Positions 7,243-16,067 of a DNA stretch of 16,437 bases are shown one piece after another. The DNA comes from Marinilabiliales bacterium (lineage in GTDB: Bacteria; Bacteroidota; Bacteroidia; Bacteroidales; UBA12077). The notes beneath the pieces were generated by a model that had not been told where the DNA came from, did not search any database, and saw only the letters and a program-made list of their open reading frames with translations. Position numbers and translations under genes: made by a program. The DNA lies in assembly GCA_002869305.1 (NCBI GenBank), contig PKTC01000305.1, forward strand, positions 1 to 16,437. The letters run 5' to 3'. How positions within the stretch are numbered: the first letter of the stretch is position 1; each line of letters opens with the position of its first letter.

Positions 7243-9609
7243 TTATTCATTTCTTAACGCTATAACCGGATTCCTTGATGCAGCTTTAAAGGACTGCATA
7301 CTTACTGAAAATATAACAGTAACTATTGTAAAAACAGGAATTAGGATGAACCAAGAATAATTTAATTCTGTTTTATCGGAAAATTGCTGTAACATACTAT
7401 TTGCAATAAAATAGGATAGCGGTAATGAAATAAACATTGAGATAATTATTAAAATAAAAAACTGATTTACAATTAAATAATAAATATTTTTGATATTTGC
7501 CCCTAATACTTTTCTGATACTAATTTCTTTATATCTTCTTTTAGTTAAATACGATACAAGCCCTAAAACACCAAATAATGAAATGATAATAGTAATCAAA
7601 GTGAATATTTTCATAAGATTTATTGAGCTGATTAGATATTCCTTATAAAAATTGATTTCATCTTCAATTAGTTTGGTTTCAATAGCATCTTCAGTAAAAA
7701 TTTCTTGATAAGTTGAATTTATAGACTTTCTAGCCAGTTGTAGATCTGTAATATTATCAGCAAGTTTAATACTAGCAACACTCATTAAACCCCTGGCATT
7801 TTCTTTATATGTAAGCAATAGTGGTTTAGGATTATCGAAACTAATAAATGTGTGATAATCTTTTACAATTCCGATTATAGTATACTTATTATTTAATTTT
7901 TTACCTAATAGATCTTCTTTACCTAATAATTCTGCTGCGGATTCATTTATTATACAATTTTCACTTTCATTACTTTCCTTAGAGAATACCCTACCATTTA
8001 ATAATTGGATTTCATAGGTGTCAAAATACTGATAATCAACTTCATTATGCTGAAAAGAGATTTTATTTTCCTTATTGTAATTCTCAAACTCAATTTCCTT
8101 ATTTCTATATTCTCCAAAAATATATGGAACGTATTTGCTAAATGAAACGCTTGAGATATAATTCTCTTTAGTCAATAAATCCCTGAAAAGCTCCATTTTA
8201 TTATCTTCTTCTATTGTATTAACCTTATAAATACTGAATAAAATATTCTTTTCATTAAAACCAATATCTCTGCTATTTATATATTTTATTTGATTAACAA
8301 TAAAAACTGTTGTAATTACCAGTATTACAGCAAAAGCTGATTGAGAGATTACCAATATTTTATTAAGAAGCAATCCTTTTTTACCAGGTTTGATTCCATT
8401 TTTCAGCACATGTATTATATTTTGGGAAGAAAGAAAAAAAGCTGGGTAAGATCCTGAAAGAATTCCAGTTACAGTAGCAATCAAAATCATAAAGACGGTA
8501 AATTTCCAGTTGCTAATATACTCTATACTAAGATCATTCGAAAAGCCTTTATTAAATATAGGTAATGAAAACTCAGCTAGTATAAAAGCAAAGATTAACG
8601 ATATGTATGCTAGTATTATGGCTTCAACAATATGTTGAAGCTTAATGTGGATATTTTTTGAACCATTAAGCTTTCTTATGGCAACTTCTTTACCACGATC
8701 GGTTGAATACGCTACAGCCATTTGAGTAAAATTGATACATGCAATTGCCAAAATGAATATTGCTAAAGTAATTGGTAGCAGTAAGAACTTCCATCCAGTT
8801 TCGTTGCTTCCTGTATAGTTTATTTCTTTTAGAGCTTTTAAATATAAACTTGAGTTCTTATAATCATCGCTGTGATAGTTAAGTTCATTAGATATTTTAT
8901 TATTTAACGGATTTATATTTTGCTTTACGTCAACTAAAACTAATGTTTGAACATTGCTACTATCTTTATTCCAATTATAATTGTAATCAGCACCGATAAA
9001 GTCTTTGTGCAGTTGAAAAGGTACTAAATATGAGAAATAAAAATTGGTTTCTTTTTCTTCCTTAATTACTCCGGTAACTATTAAATCTAGCTTATTATTT
9101 AACCGAACTACTTTACCAATTACATTTTCTTGGTCAAAAAGCTTTTTAGCCAATTTATCCGTAAGAATTATTCCATTGCTGTTAGCAAATGGATTAAGAG
9201 AATTACCATGCAAAAATTTAAAGGTAAATATTTTTAAAAAAGAATCATCAACAAATGCGCCGGTTTGAAGAAACTTACTATCATCTTTATCAGAAATAAA
9301 ATTAGAACTTCTTAGAAATCTTGATACTTTTCTAATTTCCGGGTATTTTTCAATCAGTATGTTTGCCAATGGAGCAGGAGTGTTAAATTCATTCACATTT
9401 CCATTACTTAATCCTGTTAGTTTTTGTTCTATTCGATATATAGATTTATAATTTTTATTAAATCGATCTTTCTTTACAAATGAGTATCCTAATAGAAAGA
9501 TTATTATAAAACTTGCCATTGCAATTGATAAACCCACAATATTAACGCCTGCATAAAGCTTATTTTTTTGAAAGTTTCTTAATGCAGTTAAAAAAATGTT
9601 CCGTATCAT
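7243..9609 (-). CDS. ABC-transporter permease, MacB/FtsX type
   Basis: A 788-residue permease of the large Bacteroidota MacB/FtsX class. TM1 (about 21-44) is followed by a periplasmic MacB-like domain (45-275). The first FtsX domain follows, with helices near 277-298, 328-350 and 369-392 and the coupling motif GKEVAIRKLNG (306-316). A linking helix is near 417-438, then a second periplasmic domain (440-660). The second FtsX domain has helices near 668-690, 712-735 and 752-772 and the repeat motif YKEISIRKVLGA (693-704). The ending PVIALRNE is typical of the family. Such permeases pair with a MacB/LolD-like ATPase and often an adaptor for peptide, lipoprotein or drug efflux, or mechanotransmission. 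No ATPase gene is present in this window, so the partner is encoded elsewhere. The membrane AraC regulator lies 90 bases upstream on the same strand. Confidence 0.93.
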   Translation of the reverse strand: MIRNIFLTALRNFQKNKLYAGVNIVGLSIAMASFIIIFLLGYSFVKKDRFNKNYKSIYRIEQKLTGLSNGNVNEFNTPAPLANILIEKYPEIRKVSRFLRSSNFISDKDDSKFLQTGAFVDDSFLKIFTFKFLHGNSLNPFANSNGIILTDKLAKKLFDQENVIGKVVRLNNKLDLIVTGVIKEEKETNFYFSYLVPFQLHKDFIGADYNYNWNKDSSNVQTLVLVDVKQNINPLNNKISNELNYHSDDYKNSSLYLKALKEINYTGSNETGWKFLLLPITLAIFILAIACINFTQMAVAYSTDRGKEVAIRKLNGSKNIHIKLQHIVEAIILAYISLIFAFILAEFSLPIFNKGFSNDLSIEYISNWKFTVFMILIATVTGILSGSYPAFFLSSQNIIHVLKNGIKPGKKGLLLNKILVISQSAFAVILVITTVFIVNQIKYINSRDIGFNEKNILFSIYKVNTIEEDNKMELFRDLLTKENYISSVSFSKYVPYIFGEYRNKEIEFENYNKENKISFQHNEVDYQYFDTYEIQLLNGRVFSKESNESENCIINESAAELLGKEDLLGKKLNNKYTIIGIVKDYHTFISFDNPKPLLLTYKENARGLMSVASIKLADNITDLQLARKSINSTYQEIFTEDAIETKLIEDEINFYKEYLISSINLMKIFTLITIIISLFGVLGLVSYLTKRRYKEISIRKVLGANIKNIYYLIVNQFFILIIISMFISLPLSYFIANSMLQQFSDKTELNYSWFILIPVFTIVTVIFSVSMQSFKAASRNPVIALRNE

Positions 9610-9699
9610 AACTATTGCTTTTATTTTTTAGCAAATAAACTTGATACAGAAATACAAATCGTCTTAACTTACAACAATGAGACTAAAGAATGAATTATA

Positions 9700-10869
9700 C
9701 TAATTTAGCTTTTGAGAGTTTTTATATTGAGTTGGAGTTTTAGATGTCTTTAACTTAAATATTCTATTAAATGATGCTTTTGAGTTAAATCCACAATCGA
9801 GAGCTGTTCCCAAAATCGTATAATGATCAAATTTAGGATCACATAATTTTTCTTTAGCCTCGTTTACTCTATAGTAATTTACAAAATCAAAGAAGTTTTG
9901 ATTTAATTTATCGTTTATGACTTGAGATAATATATAATATGGGATATTTAAAGATTCTGATAATTGCACAATGGTTAGCTTTTCTTCTAGATATGGCTTT
10001 TCTTTTTCCATATAGCTTTGAATTTTTTTGAGAATTTCATCAGCATTTTTTATTTTACTCGCTTGTTTAACCTTAACTTCTTTTTCAACTTCTAAACTGC
10101 CTATCTTTTTTGATTGATTGGCTTTTGAAAGAAGAGGATTAATGTCAAAAAAGATGTTTCCTTGCTTTAATCCTTTAAATCCTAGTATAAAAATATAAAT
10201 CACAAAAACAATATAGATAAGTATGTCTCTATTTGCTTGATGAATTATTCCGAATGCATAGGTAAGCATATATGCCAAAACAATTGCCAGCCAAATAGCA
10301 CCCAGACCAATTGTTAGGTAATAAAGCCATTGTAGTCCAACTTTTTCATTAAATGAAAAAAATCTTAGAATATTGCTTTGATGTTTTTTTAATGAATAAA
10401 ATGACCATACAATATAGGATGGAACCGATAATATCAATAAGATGAATAAGGGTAGGTATTTTGGATCATAATTTTGTCCATGTATAAAAATCTGAATTTT
10501 TGATTCTGAACTTAGAAGCAAAACAGGTAATAAATAAATATACATTAAAACAAAAGGTATGAAATGCAGATAATCTATTCTTCTAATCTTTTTGTAATTT
10601 TTGGTTAGCGAATTAACATACAAAAATAACATGGGACCATGCACAAGAGGAAAACCCGCATTTAATCCTAAAATCCATGGCACATAAATATACAATTCAT
10701 TGAAATTAATATATTTAAGCAGTAGCTGTAATCCCATTAGTAGTAACCAGCTCGCTAGAACTTTATCATGAAAGCTTTTATGTTTTTTAGAAAAAATTAG
10801 TATTGAAAAGAAAAAGGCTTGTACACTACCAATTATAAATATTGCATTCATGCTTATATTTTTACTCAT
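9700..10869 (-). CDS. AraC-family regulator with N-terminal membrane domain
   Basis: A protein of about 389 residues with an N-terminal integral-membrane domain of seven or eight helices (about residues 7-240, beginning AIFIIGSVQAFFFSILIF). A charged linker follows (about 245-275), then a C-terminal AraC HTH domain (about 278-385). The HTH has the two expected helix-turn-helix units, LTIVQLSESLNIPYYILSQVIND with NFFDFVNYYRVNEAK, then ILGTALDCGFNSKASFNRIFK and the TPTQYK end. This is a familiar Bacteroidota architecture thought to link membrane signals to transcription. I chose ATG 10869 (MSKNIS). ATG 10851 (MNAIFIIG) is an equally natural start, and the frame also opens upstream at TTG 10872. 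The permease gene downstream is a plausible target. Confidence 0.9.
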   Translation of the reverse strand: MSKNISMNAIFIIGSVQAFFFSILIFSKKHKSFHDKVLASWLLLMGLQLLLKYINFNELYIYVPWILGLNAGFPLVHGPMLFLYVNSLTKNYKKIRRIDYLHFIPFVLMYIYLLPVLLLSSESKIQIFIHGQNYDPKYLPLFILLILSVPSYIVWSFYSLKKHQSNILRFFSFNEKVGLQWLYYLTIGLGAIWLAIVLAYMLTYAFGIIHQANRDILIYIVFVIYIFILGFKGLKQGNIFFDINPLLSKANQSKKIGSLEVEKEVKVKQASKIKNADEILKKIQSYMEKEKPYLEEKLTIVQLSESLNIPYYILSQVINDKLNQNFFDFVNYYRVNEAKEKLCDPKFDHYTILGTALDCGFNSKASFNRIFKLKTSKTPTQYKNSQKLN

Positions 10870-10877
10870 CAAAGATA
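10870..10877 (-). promoter_or_regulatory. -7-like element touching the AraC gene start
   Basis: TATCTTTG on the minus strand is an exact TAnnTTTG match directly before ATG 10869. If it is used, transcription would begin around 10864-10866, within or after that ATG, and translation would have to start at ATG 10851. No good TTTG -33 motif lies about 19 bases upstream, so a chance match remains possible. Confidence 0.25.
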
Positions 10878-10980
10878 AGGATAAAATGCAGTGTTATTAT
10901 GAAGAGATATTAAAGTTTCTCTCTATGATTCAATTAAACAACTGTTTATAAAGAAAACATTAAAGTATAGGTAAATGTAA

Positions 10981-11007
10981 AGAGCCACAAGTTAATACTG
11001 TGGCTCT
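10981..11007. terminator. Stem-loop downstream of the SnoaL-like lipoprotein gene (distal)
   Basis: AGAGCCACA (10981-10989) pairs perfectly with TGTGGCTCT (10999-11007) around a nine-base loop. It lies between the lipoprotein gene and the AraC gene, both leftward. On the minus strand the stem is followed by TTTACATTT, a weak T-rich tail. It is a plausible terminator for the lipoprotein transcript. Confidence 0.45.
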
Positions 11008-11054
11008 AATTTCAATTTATATTATATAATTTATTTTTATAGCTGGTTTTAATA

Positions 11055-11080
11055 GCAGGAATAGAACATGCTATTCCTGC
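11055..11080. terminator. Stem-loop downstream of the SnoaL-like lipoprotein gene (proximal)
   Basis: GCAGGAATAG (11055-11064) pairs perfectly with CTATTCCTGC (11071-11080) around a six-base loop. It begins 28 bases beyond the stop codon of the lipoprotein gene. A good T-tract is missing, so it may protect the mRNA 3' end rather than terminate transcription by itself; a second stem-loop follows at 10981-11007. Confidence 0.4.
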
Positions 11081-11107
11081 GAATGCTAAATGTTTTTAGT
11101 AATACAT

Positions 11108-11641
11108 TTATTCGATAATACCAAATTGTTTAGCTCGGTGTTCCGGAACATTTTCATGTTCTATTCTACGTTTCATAATTCGCCATCCGTCTTCAGTTTT
11201 TACCCATTCGTCAATGTATAATCCCCTAATATTTACTTTAGCATCGCTATTAACGAAATCGCCATACCAAAAATAGTTGAAAACAACTTTGGTTTTTGCT
11301 GTTGTTTCGGTTAAATCTTCGAAATGAATAAGACTTAAGGTGTGTCCACCTATGTTTCCATTTTCACTTTTTCTTGCATCCATAAATTCTTGAACACCAT
11401 TAAAACGTTCTGTTTCTGTGTTGTGCCACGAATCTATTATTATGGCATCTTTGTGAAAATGATTGGCGAATTCCTCCGTTTTTTCATAATCCCATGCCAT
11501 AGCATAGGCTGTAATTGTATTTTGAATTTCCAGCATACTCTCTACTTTCTCTAATCTTTCTTGTTCAATAGAAGATGTATTACAACTTGAAAAAAATAAT
11601 GGAGTTACGGTTAATAAAATCAATAATAGTTTAGTTTTCAT
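11108..11641 (-). CDS. SnoaL/NTF2-fold lipoprotein
   Basis: A 177-residue lipoprotein when started at ATG 11641, which gives a normal lipoprotein signal: MKTKLLLILLTVTPLFFSSC with the lipid-bearing cysteine at residue 20. The open frame extends 18 codons upstream to 11695, but that start would bury the signal peptide. The mature part is a SnoaL/NTF2-like cone fold: an initial helix with LEIQNTITAYAMAWD, a strand with HFHKDAIIID, WHNTETERFNGVQEFMDARK, HTLSLIHFED, TKVVFNYFWYGDF, and the typical final YIDEWVKTEDGWRIMKRRIEH. Family members include ketosteroid-isomerase-like enzymes, ring-hydroxylating dioxygenase small-subunit relatives and many proteins without a known activity. No catalytic role can be assigned. 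It appears to be transcribed alone, with two stem-loops downstream. Confidence 0.85.
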   Translation of the reverse strand: MKTKLLLILLTVTPLFFSSCNTSSIEQERLEKVESMLEIQNTITAYAMAWDYEKTEEFANHFHKDAIIIDSWHNTETERFNGVQEFMDARKSENGNIGGHTLSLIHFEDLTETTAKTKVVFNYFWYGDFVNSDAKVNIRGLYIDEWVKTEDGWRIMKRRIEHENVPEHRAKQFGIIE

Positions 11642-11847
11642 AGTATTATGTTTTAAATGATGATGATATCTACAAAATTTTATAAATAAGCTCAAATAAA
11701 TAATTTTAAATGATTCAAAAAATAAATTTTCGACTAGTGGATTTATATTGTGGTCGTAAAGTTAAGTTAGGTAGATGGACTGCATAATAAAGAATGCAAA
11801 GTTGAATACATTCAATTGAATAATTCTATTACTGGAGTTGTGTATCA

Positions 11848-14160
11848 TTAGAACCCAAGTGCATCTAACATTTTAACATTTAGTTTTCTATTTTTCCCAA
11901 TAAATGGATGGCAATGTATATGGATGGCAGGATTAAAGTTAAGTTCAATGATTGTATAATTGTCATTATTTGCTGGTTCATGCATGTTTGTAACAATCAT
12001 ATCGAGTCCTGTTATTTTAACATTAAGAGCTTTCGCGGCTTTTATAGCAATTTCCTTGTAAGAAGGATGCATTTCATCTGTAAAATCTATACTATCACCA
12101 CCGGTGCTAATGTTGGAATTTGCCCTTAAAAAGATTGTTTCGTTTTGCTTGGGAATACTTTCAAAATTTAAACCCTGAGTTTTGAGAAAGATTTTTTCTG
12201 CTTCGCCTTGAGCGATTTTCTCCAATGGTGTTTTGTATCCTTTACCTCTTATAGGATTTTTGTTCTTTTCAGTAATTAACTCTGCGATTGTATTTTTTCC
12301 ATTACCAGTAACATTTGCTGGAACACGCTGAAGTATGCCTGGAACATCATCATTTATGACAAAAAAGCGATACTCATTTCCCGGGAAGAATTTCTCAATA
12401 AGAATATCCTGATCATGTTCAAAAGCTATCTTAATGGCTTTATTATATAACGAAATATCTGTATTGTTTTTAATAATAGTTATTCCTAAACCAAAATTTG
12501 TCGACTTAGGTTTGATAACAACTGGACTATTTTTCCAGAAATTGAAAGCTTCTTTTGCTTCAGATTCATCTTCATACTGTTTTCCAAATGGAACTGAGAT
12601 ATTGTTTTCTGCAAGTATGTTTTTCGTAACTAGTTTATTCTCCATCATAAGTACACTGCTGTAATTATCTAATGAGGTGCAGGTAGCTTGCTTTATGTAA
12701 TGTGTTTGTGTTATATTAGATAAACGTATGATGTTTTCTTTTCGGTCCAGAATGTCTATTTTTAATCCTCGTCGAACAGATTCTTTCAAAAGAAGTTGGG
12801 TTGAAAGTTCTAAATCAGTAAAACCATGAAACTGAAAAGATTTCTCCAGGCTCATTTCTTTATATTTGTTTGCCAAATCGAGATGAAGATTAATAAATCC
12901 CTTTTCTGTAACCTCTTCGTTAATTTTTGGTGCATTTTGAATAGTTTGGCCAGAGATGATTTCTCCAATATCTTTTAAGCTTGCATGGTAATTTGGATTT
13001 TCAAGAATCTCCAATTGACTGAACATTGATTTCATTTCTCCAAGAATTTGAATAGCCCACTCTTGAGCAAGTATTGAATCTCCATCGTAGGTTTTAAGAT
13101 GAAGATTGTTTATCATTCCATCACATGAAATTAAATCAAGATTGCTTGTTGCAGTTTTTTGTTCATTTAAATCAAGAAAACCTTTCTCTTCTTTGAAAAG
13201 GCAGTACAAGAGGAATAAATGCATAAAATACATAGTATTTTTAGAAATACCTGCTTTTTCATAAGGGTCAAGATCAAGAAGCCTAATTTCAATGTGTGAA
13301 ATATTGAATGAACCTTCCTGAAATTTTAATCTCACCGGATAATACAGTTCTTTTTCGTCCATCAATTTACCAGCCTTAATATGCTTTTCAATCTCAGTTT
13401 TGTATTGATTTATACAGCAAAAATTGGTATACAATTCTTCTTTATTTCGGTATCCTCTTGGACTGGTCCGTATTGATCTACCATTGGTGCAGCTAACCGG
13501 TTCATTTTCACCAGAAAAGAGAGATTTTAATTTAAAAGACGGCGCAGCAACAGGGCTTGATCCAAAAAGATATATTATGAGCCAACGGTAGCGTAAGAAG
13601 TTCCTGACAACTCTTAAATATGCAATTTCTTTAAAACTGGAAATATCCCCTTCATAATTTAGTTTTGTGAATGCCTCCTGTATCAATTCATCTGCAAAGG
13701 AAAAATTGAAGTGTATACCCGATATTAATTGACGCTCCTTACCATATATTTTAGCAAGTTTTTCTCTATATTCAACCTTGCTTTTTCCAAGTTCGCCATA
13801 TTGTGCTACAGAGATTTTATTCTCATCAGGAAGGAGAGGAGGCATACTTTGCGGCCATAACAATTCATCTCCAATATTTTCAGTAACAATATCATGAATA
13901 GTTTCTAAAAAACCATGTGTTTCTTCAATAGAACTTAAAGGTGGAGTTATCATTTCAATTTGGCTTTCGCCAAAATCAGTTGTGATGTAAGGGTGTAAAT
14001 TTTTATCTCCTAGCAGTGTGGGATGCGGTTTTAATGAAATAAACCCATCTTTACTTGCTCTTATATTTTCTTTTTCAATACCAAAGTTTCCCTTTAGTAT
14101 ATGTTCTAACTTTTTTTCCTTAATTATATTATTAAATATATTATTCAGTTCTTGTATCAT
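11848..14160 (-). CDS. gshF: Bifunctional glutamate-cysteine ligase/glutathione synthetase
   Basis: A 770-residue fusion enzyme of the length expected for GshF (GshAB), which makes glutathione in two ATP-dependent steps: glutamate plus cysteine, then glycine. The N-terminal glutamate-cysteine ligase part (about 1-480) shows GIEKENIR (27-34), TDFGESQIEM (61-70), LLWPQSMPP (100-108), SGIHFNFSF (147-155), TSPRGYRN (232-239) and IRLLDLDPY (292-300). The C-terminal ATP-grasp part (about 505-770) shows VVIKPKSTNFGLGI (547-560), LIEKFFPGNEYRFF (587-600), STGGDSIDFTD (685-695) and ELNFNPAIHIHCHPF (739-753), related to cyanophycin-synthetase-type ATP-grasp domains as in other GshF proteins. It begins only 6 bases after the MATE exporter gene, so it is co-transcribed with it and with the MarR gene. 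No strong terminator follows, although an imperfect AT-rich palindrome lies at 11810-11821. Confidence 0.95.
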   Translation of the reverse strand: MIQELNNIFNNIIKEKKLEHILKGNFGIEKENIRASKDGFISLKPHPTLLGDKNLHPYITTDFGESQIEMITPPLSSIEETHGFLETIHDIVTENIGDELLWPQSMPPLLPDENKISVAQYGELGKSKVEYREKLAKIYGKERQLISGIHFNFSFADELIQEAFTKLNYEGDISSFKEIAYLRVVRNFLRYRWLIIYLFGSSPVAAPSFKLKSLFSGENEPVSCTNGRSIRTSPRGYRNKEELYTNFCCINQYKTEIEKHIKAGKLMDEKELYYPVRLKFQEGSFNISHIEIRLLDLDPYEKAGISKNTMYFMHLFLLYCLFKEEKGFLDLNEQKTATSNLDLISCDGMINNLHLKTYDGDSILAQEWAIQILGEMKSMFSQLEILENPNYHASLKDIGEIISGQTIQNAPKINEEVTEKGFINLHLDLANKYKEMSLEKSFQFHGFTDLELSTQLLLKESVRRGLKIDILDRKENIIRLSNITQTHYIKQATCTSLDNYSSVLMMENKLVTKNILAENNISVPFGKQYEDESEAKEAFNFWKNSPVVIKPKSTNFGLGITIIKNNTDISLYNKAIKIAFEHDQDILIEKFFPGNEYRFFVINDDVPGILQRVPANVTGNGKNTIAELITEKNKNPIRGKGYKTPLEKIAQGEAEKIFLKTQGLNFESIPKQNETIFLRANSNISTGGDSIDFTDEMHPSYKEIAIKAAKALNVKITGLDMIVTNMHEPANNDNYTIIELNFNPAIHIHCHPFIGKNRKLNVKMLDALGF

Positions 14161-14166
14161 TTCCTA

Positions 14167-15540
14167 CTATTGATTTTGCAATTTGAAATATAATCCTTTG
14201 TTTCTGATCTTACCTATCCCGAAAAAAACATACTGGAACAATCCAAATAGTATTATTCCCTTTAAAATACTGGAGATTGAAATACTCCACCAAATTCCAT
14301 CCAAAGCTAAAGATGTATAATTTCCGAGGTATATAGCCATCGGAATTCTTAAGGCTGTAAAAATAATACTAACTACAGCCGGATATTGTGTTTTTCCAAG
14401 CCCATTGAAAGCACCTTCATTTAGCATTTCCAAACACATAAACAGTTGAGATATTCCAATAATAATTAGATAATTTTTACCTAATAAAATACTTTCAGTT
14501 TCGTGAAAAAAGATAGACATTAATAGCTCTGGAAAAGCTACTAATAAAAGAGTTGTTGTAACTCCAATTCCAATTGATATTTTTAACCCTGCATTGTAAA
14601 CATGTTTAATATTATGAATAGTCTTTGCTCCGTAATATTGTCCAGTCAATATACTTGTTGATTGCGAGATTCCCCATAGAATCATAAAAGTTACTGATTC
14701 TATTTGAACGCCAATTCGCTGTACTGCAATTGCGCCAGCTCCCCATTGGGCTATTATTCTGGCTAGAACCAAGGAAATGATCATAAAAGTGATTCTCTTT
14801 CCGGTTGTTGGAGAACTAATTTGAATGATCGTTTTTAGCTTACTAAATTTAGGAGCAAATCCATTAAAGAAAGCAATGTTGGATTGCTTAAAATAGAATA
14901 AGTAAACAATAGTGGTCATTAGTCTCGATATCACGGTAGCTAATGCTGCACCTTCAACTCCTAATCCTAAAGTAAAAATAAATATTGGATCAAGAACAAT
15001 ATTAATTACAACTCCAATTATATTAACTCTAAAAGATATTTTTGTTAAGCCATGCGAGTTAACAATACTCATAAAAGCAATTGTGATGTAATTCAACACC
15101 AAACCAAATGCTGCAATTTTCATATAATTAATGGCCTGAAGATTCACATTTTCATCTTGTAAATTGAAAAATCCAATCAGGTTCTTTGAGAAAAACAACA
15201 TCACAATAGATGAGGCAAGAGCTATTAGTCCAATTCCCCAAACAGATGCAACAGCATATTCTCCCGATGCTTTTGGATTTTTAGCTCCAACCTCGTGTGA
15301 AATTTTTATTGCTGAGCCTATGCCAATTAAGGAGGAAATGGCCATGGCAAAAAAGATGTAATAACCAACAGTACCAACAGCCGCTATTGCACCAGTGCCC
15401 AATTTTCCGACCCATAGCATATCTGTTAGATTATATAAGACGTGAAGAATAGAAGATCCTACAATAGGTAAAGCCAGTTTTATTAGCTTAATGAATTCTT
15501 CTGAAAGTAACTTTTCTGACTTAAGTTGATAATTTGGCAT
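14167..15540 (-). CDS. MATE-family multidrug/toxin exporter
   Basis: A 457-residue inner-membrane protein with about twelve predicted helices, the size and layout of MATE (NorM/DinF-type) antiporters that expel cationic drugs or metabolites using Na+ or H+. The first helix region, LIKLALPIVGSSILHVLYNLTDMLWVGKLG, is the recognisable MATE start (residues about 20-48). It is followed by AIAAVGTVGYYIFFAMAIS, and the two halves repeat this pattern. The second half includes AIAVQRIGVQIESVTFMILWGISQSTSILTGQYYGAK, which corresponds to the conserved helix-7/8 region. The gene sits 12 bases after the MarR gene and 6 bases before gshF, so it is the middle gene of a compact operon. An export role tied to the stress sensed by MarR is likely, with the substrate unknown. 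Confidence 0.92.
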   Translation of the reverse strand: MPNYQLKSEKLLSEEFIKLIKLALPIVGSSILHVLYNLTDMLWVGKLGTGAIAAVGTVGYYIFFAMAISSLIGIGSAIKISHEVGAKNPKASGEYAVASVWGIGLIALASSIVMLFFSKNLIGFFNLQDENVNLQAINYMKIAAFGLVLNYITIAFMSIVNSHGLTKISFRVNIIGVVINIVLDPIFIFTLGLGVEGAALATVISRLMTTIVYLFYFKQSNIAFFNGFAPKFSKLKTIIQISSPTTGKRITFMIISLVLARIIAQWGAGAIAVQRIGVQIESVTFMILWGISQSTSILTGQYYGAKTIHNIKHVYNAGLKISIGIGVTTTLLLVAFPELLMSIFFHETESILLGKNYLIIIGISQLFMCLEMLNEGAFNGLGKTQYPAVVSIIFTALRIPMAIYLGNYTSLALDGIWWSISISSILKGIILFGLFQYVFFGIGKIRNKGLYFKLQNQ

Positions 15541-15552
15541 TTTAATAAGTTG

Positions 15553-16047
15553 TTACTTTTCAGATGTATGCATTTCACTTTTTGCCTTTGTTATAGCATC
15601 TAGAAATATAAATAGAGAATCTATTACCGTATCAATTTTACCAAAAGGAATATGAGAAATTACCCGGGTATAATATTCGCCAAACATATTACGAATTTTT
15701 AAGGCCGCTTCTTGTCCAATGCCAGTAAGGCTTATATAGGTAATTCTTTTATCTTCGGTACATTTATCTTTTGTAATAAAATTATTTTTTTCAAGTGTTG
15801 CAATGATTCGAGTCATTGTACTTTTGTCAAGATGCATGTACTCACTTAATTCGTTCATTGATATGCTTTGGCAACGACTTAGTTTAATTAAACACCGGCT
15901 TTGAGTGATTGTAAAGCCATGAAGTTTTAATTGCTCACGTTCCATGCTAACAATGAAATGAACTATTTTTTCAATTTCTTCAGCAACATCAATCTCAGTG
16001 CCTTTGATATTAAGCTTGCAACATGTAACACATTCGTTCTTGCTCAT
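15553..16047 (-). CDS. Cysteine-rich MarR-family regulator
   Basis: A 164-residue MarR-type winged-helix protein when started at ATG 16047 (MSKNECVTCC). The open frame continues 20 codons upstream to 16107, but that stretch overlaps the promoter element and one operator palindrome, so the downstream start is preferred. Helices of the dimer interface (about 20-45) precede the winged helix: QSISMNELSEYMHLDKSTMTRIIATLEKNNFI (60-91) with recognition helix near 74-87, then the wing KCTEDKRITYISLT with the MarR DxR motif (D99, R101). Six cysteines are present (C6, C9, C10, C52, C59, C96), including a CVTCC cluster at the N-terminus, so a thiol- or metal-based sensor is possible (inference). It heads the operon with the MATE exporter and gshF and probably represses it through the tandem palindromes at 16093-16131. 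Confidence 0.9.
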   Translation of the reverse strand: MSKNECVTCCKLNIKGTEIDVAEEIEKIVHFIVSMEREQLKLHGFTITQSRCLIKLSRCQSISMNELSEYMHLDKSTMTRIIATLEKNNFITKDKCTEDKRITYISLTGIGQEAALKIRNMFGEYYTRVISHIPFGKIDTVIDSLFIFLDAITKAKSEMHTSEK

Positions 16048-16067
16048 ACTTTTAAGATTTAGGAGCT

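Noticed and set aside
11642..11695. Upstream extension of the SnoaL-like lipoprotein frame (MSLFIKFCRY...)
   Set aside because: It would place 18 residues before a well-formed lipoprotein signal peptide. ATG 11641 gives the normal cysteine at position 20.
11693..11720. TTTATTTG with an upstream TTTTG as a promoter for the lipoprotein gene
   Set aside because: It has a mismatch at the conserved A of the -7 element and a short 15-base spacer, in DNA where T-rich words are common.
11781..11798. TGCAT...ATGCA inverted repeat between gshF and the lipoprotein gene
   Set aside because: A five-base stem with an eight-base loop and no T-tract on either strand is too weak to call a terminator.
11810..11821. 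Perfect 12-base palindrome ATTCAATTGAAT just beyond the gshF stop
   Set aside because: It is short and AT-only apart from two bases, has no loop or T-tract for a terminator, and does not match the MarR operator. Chance is likely in AT-rich DNA.
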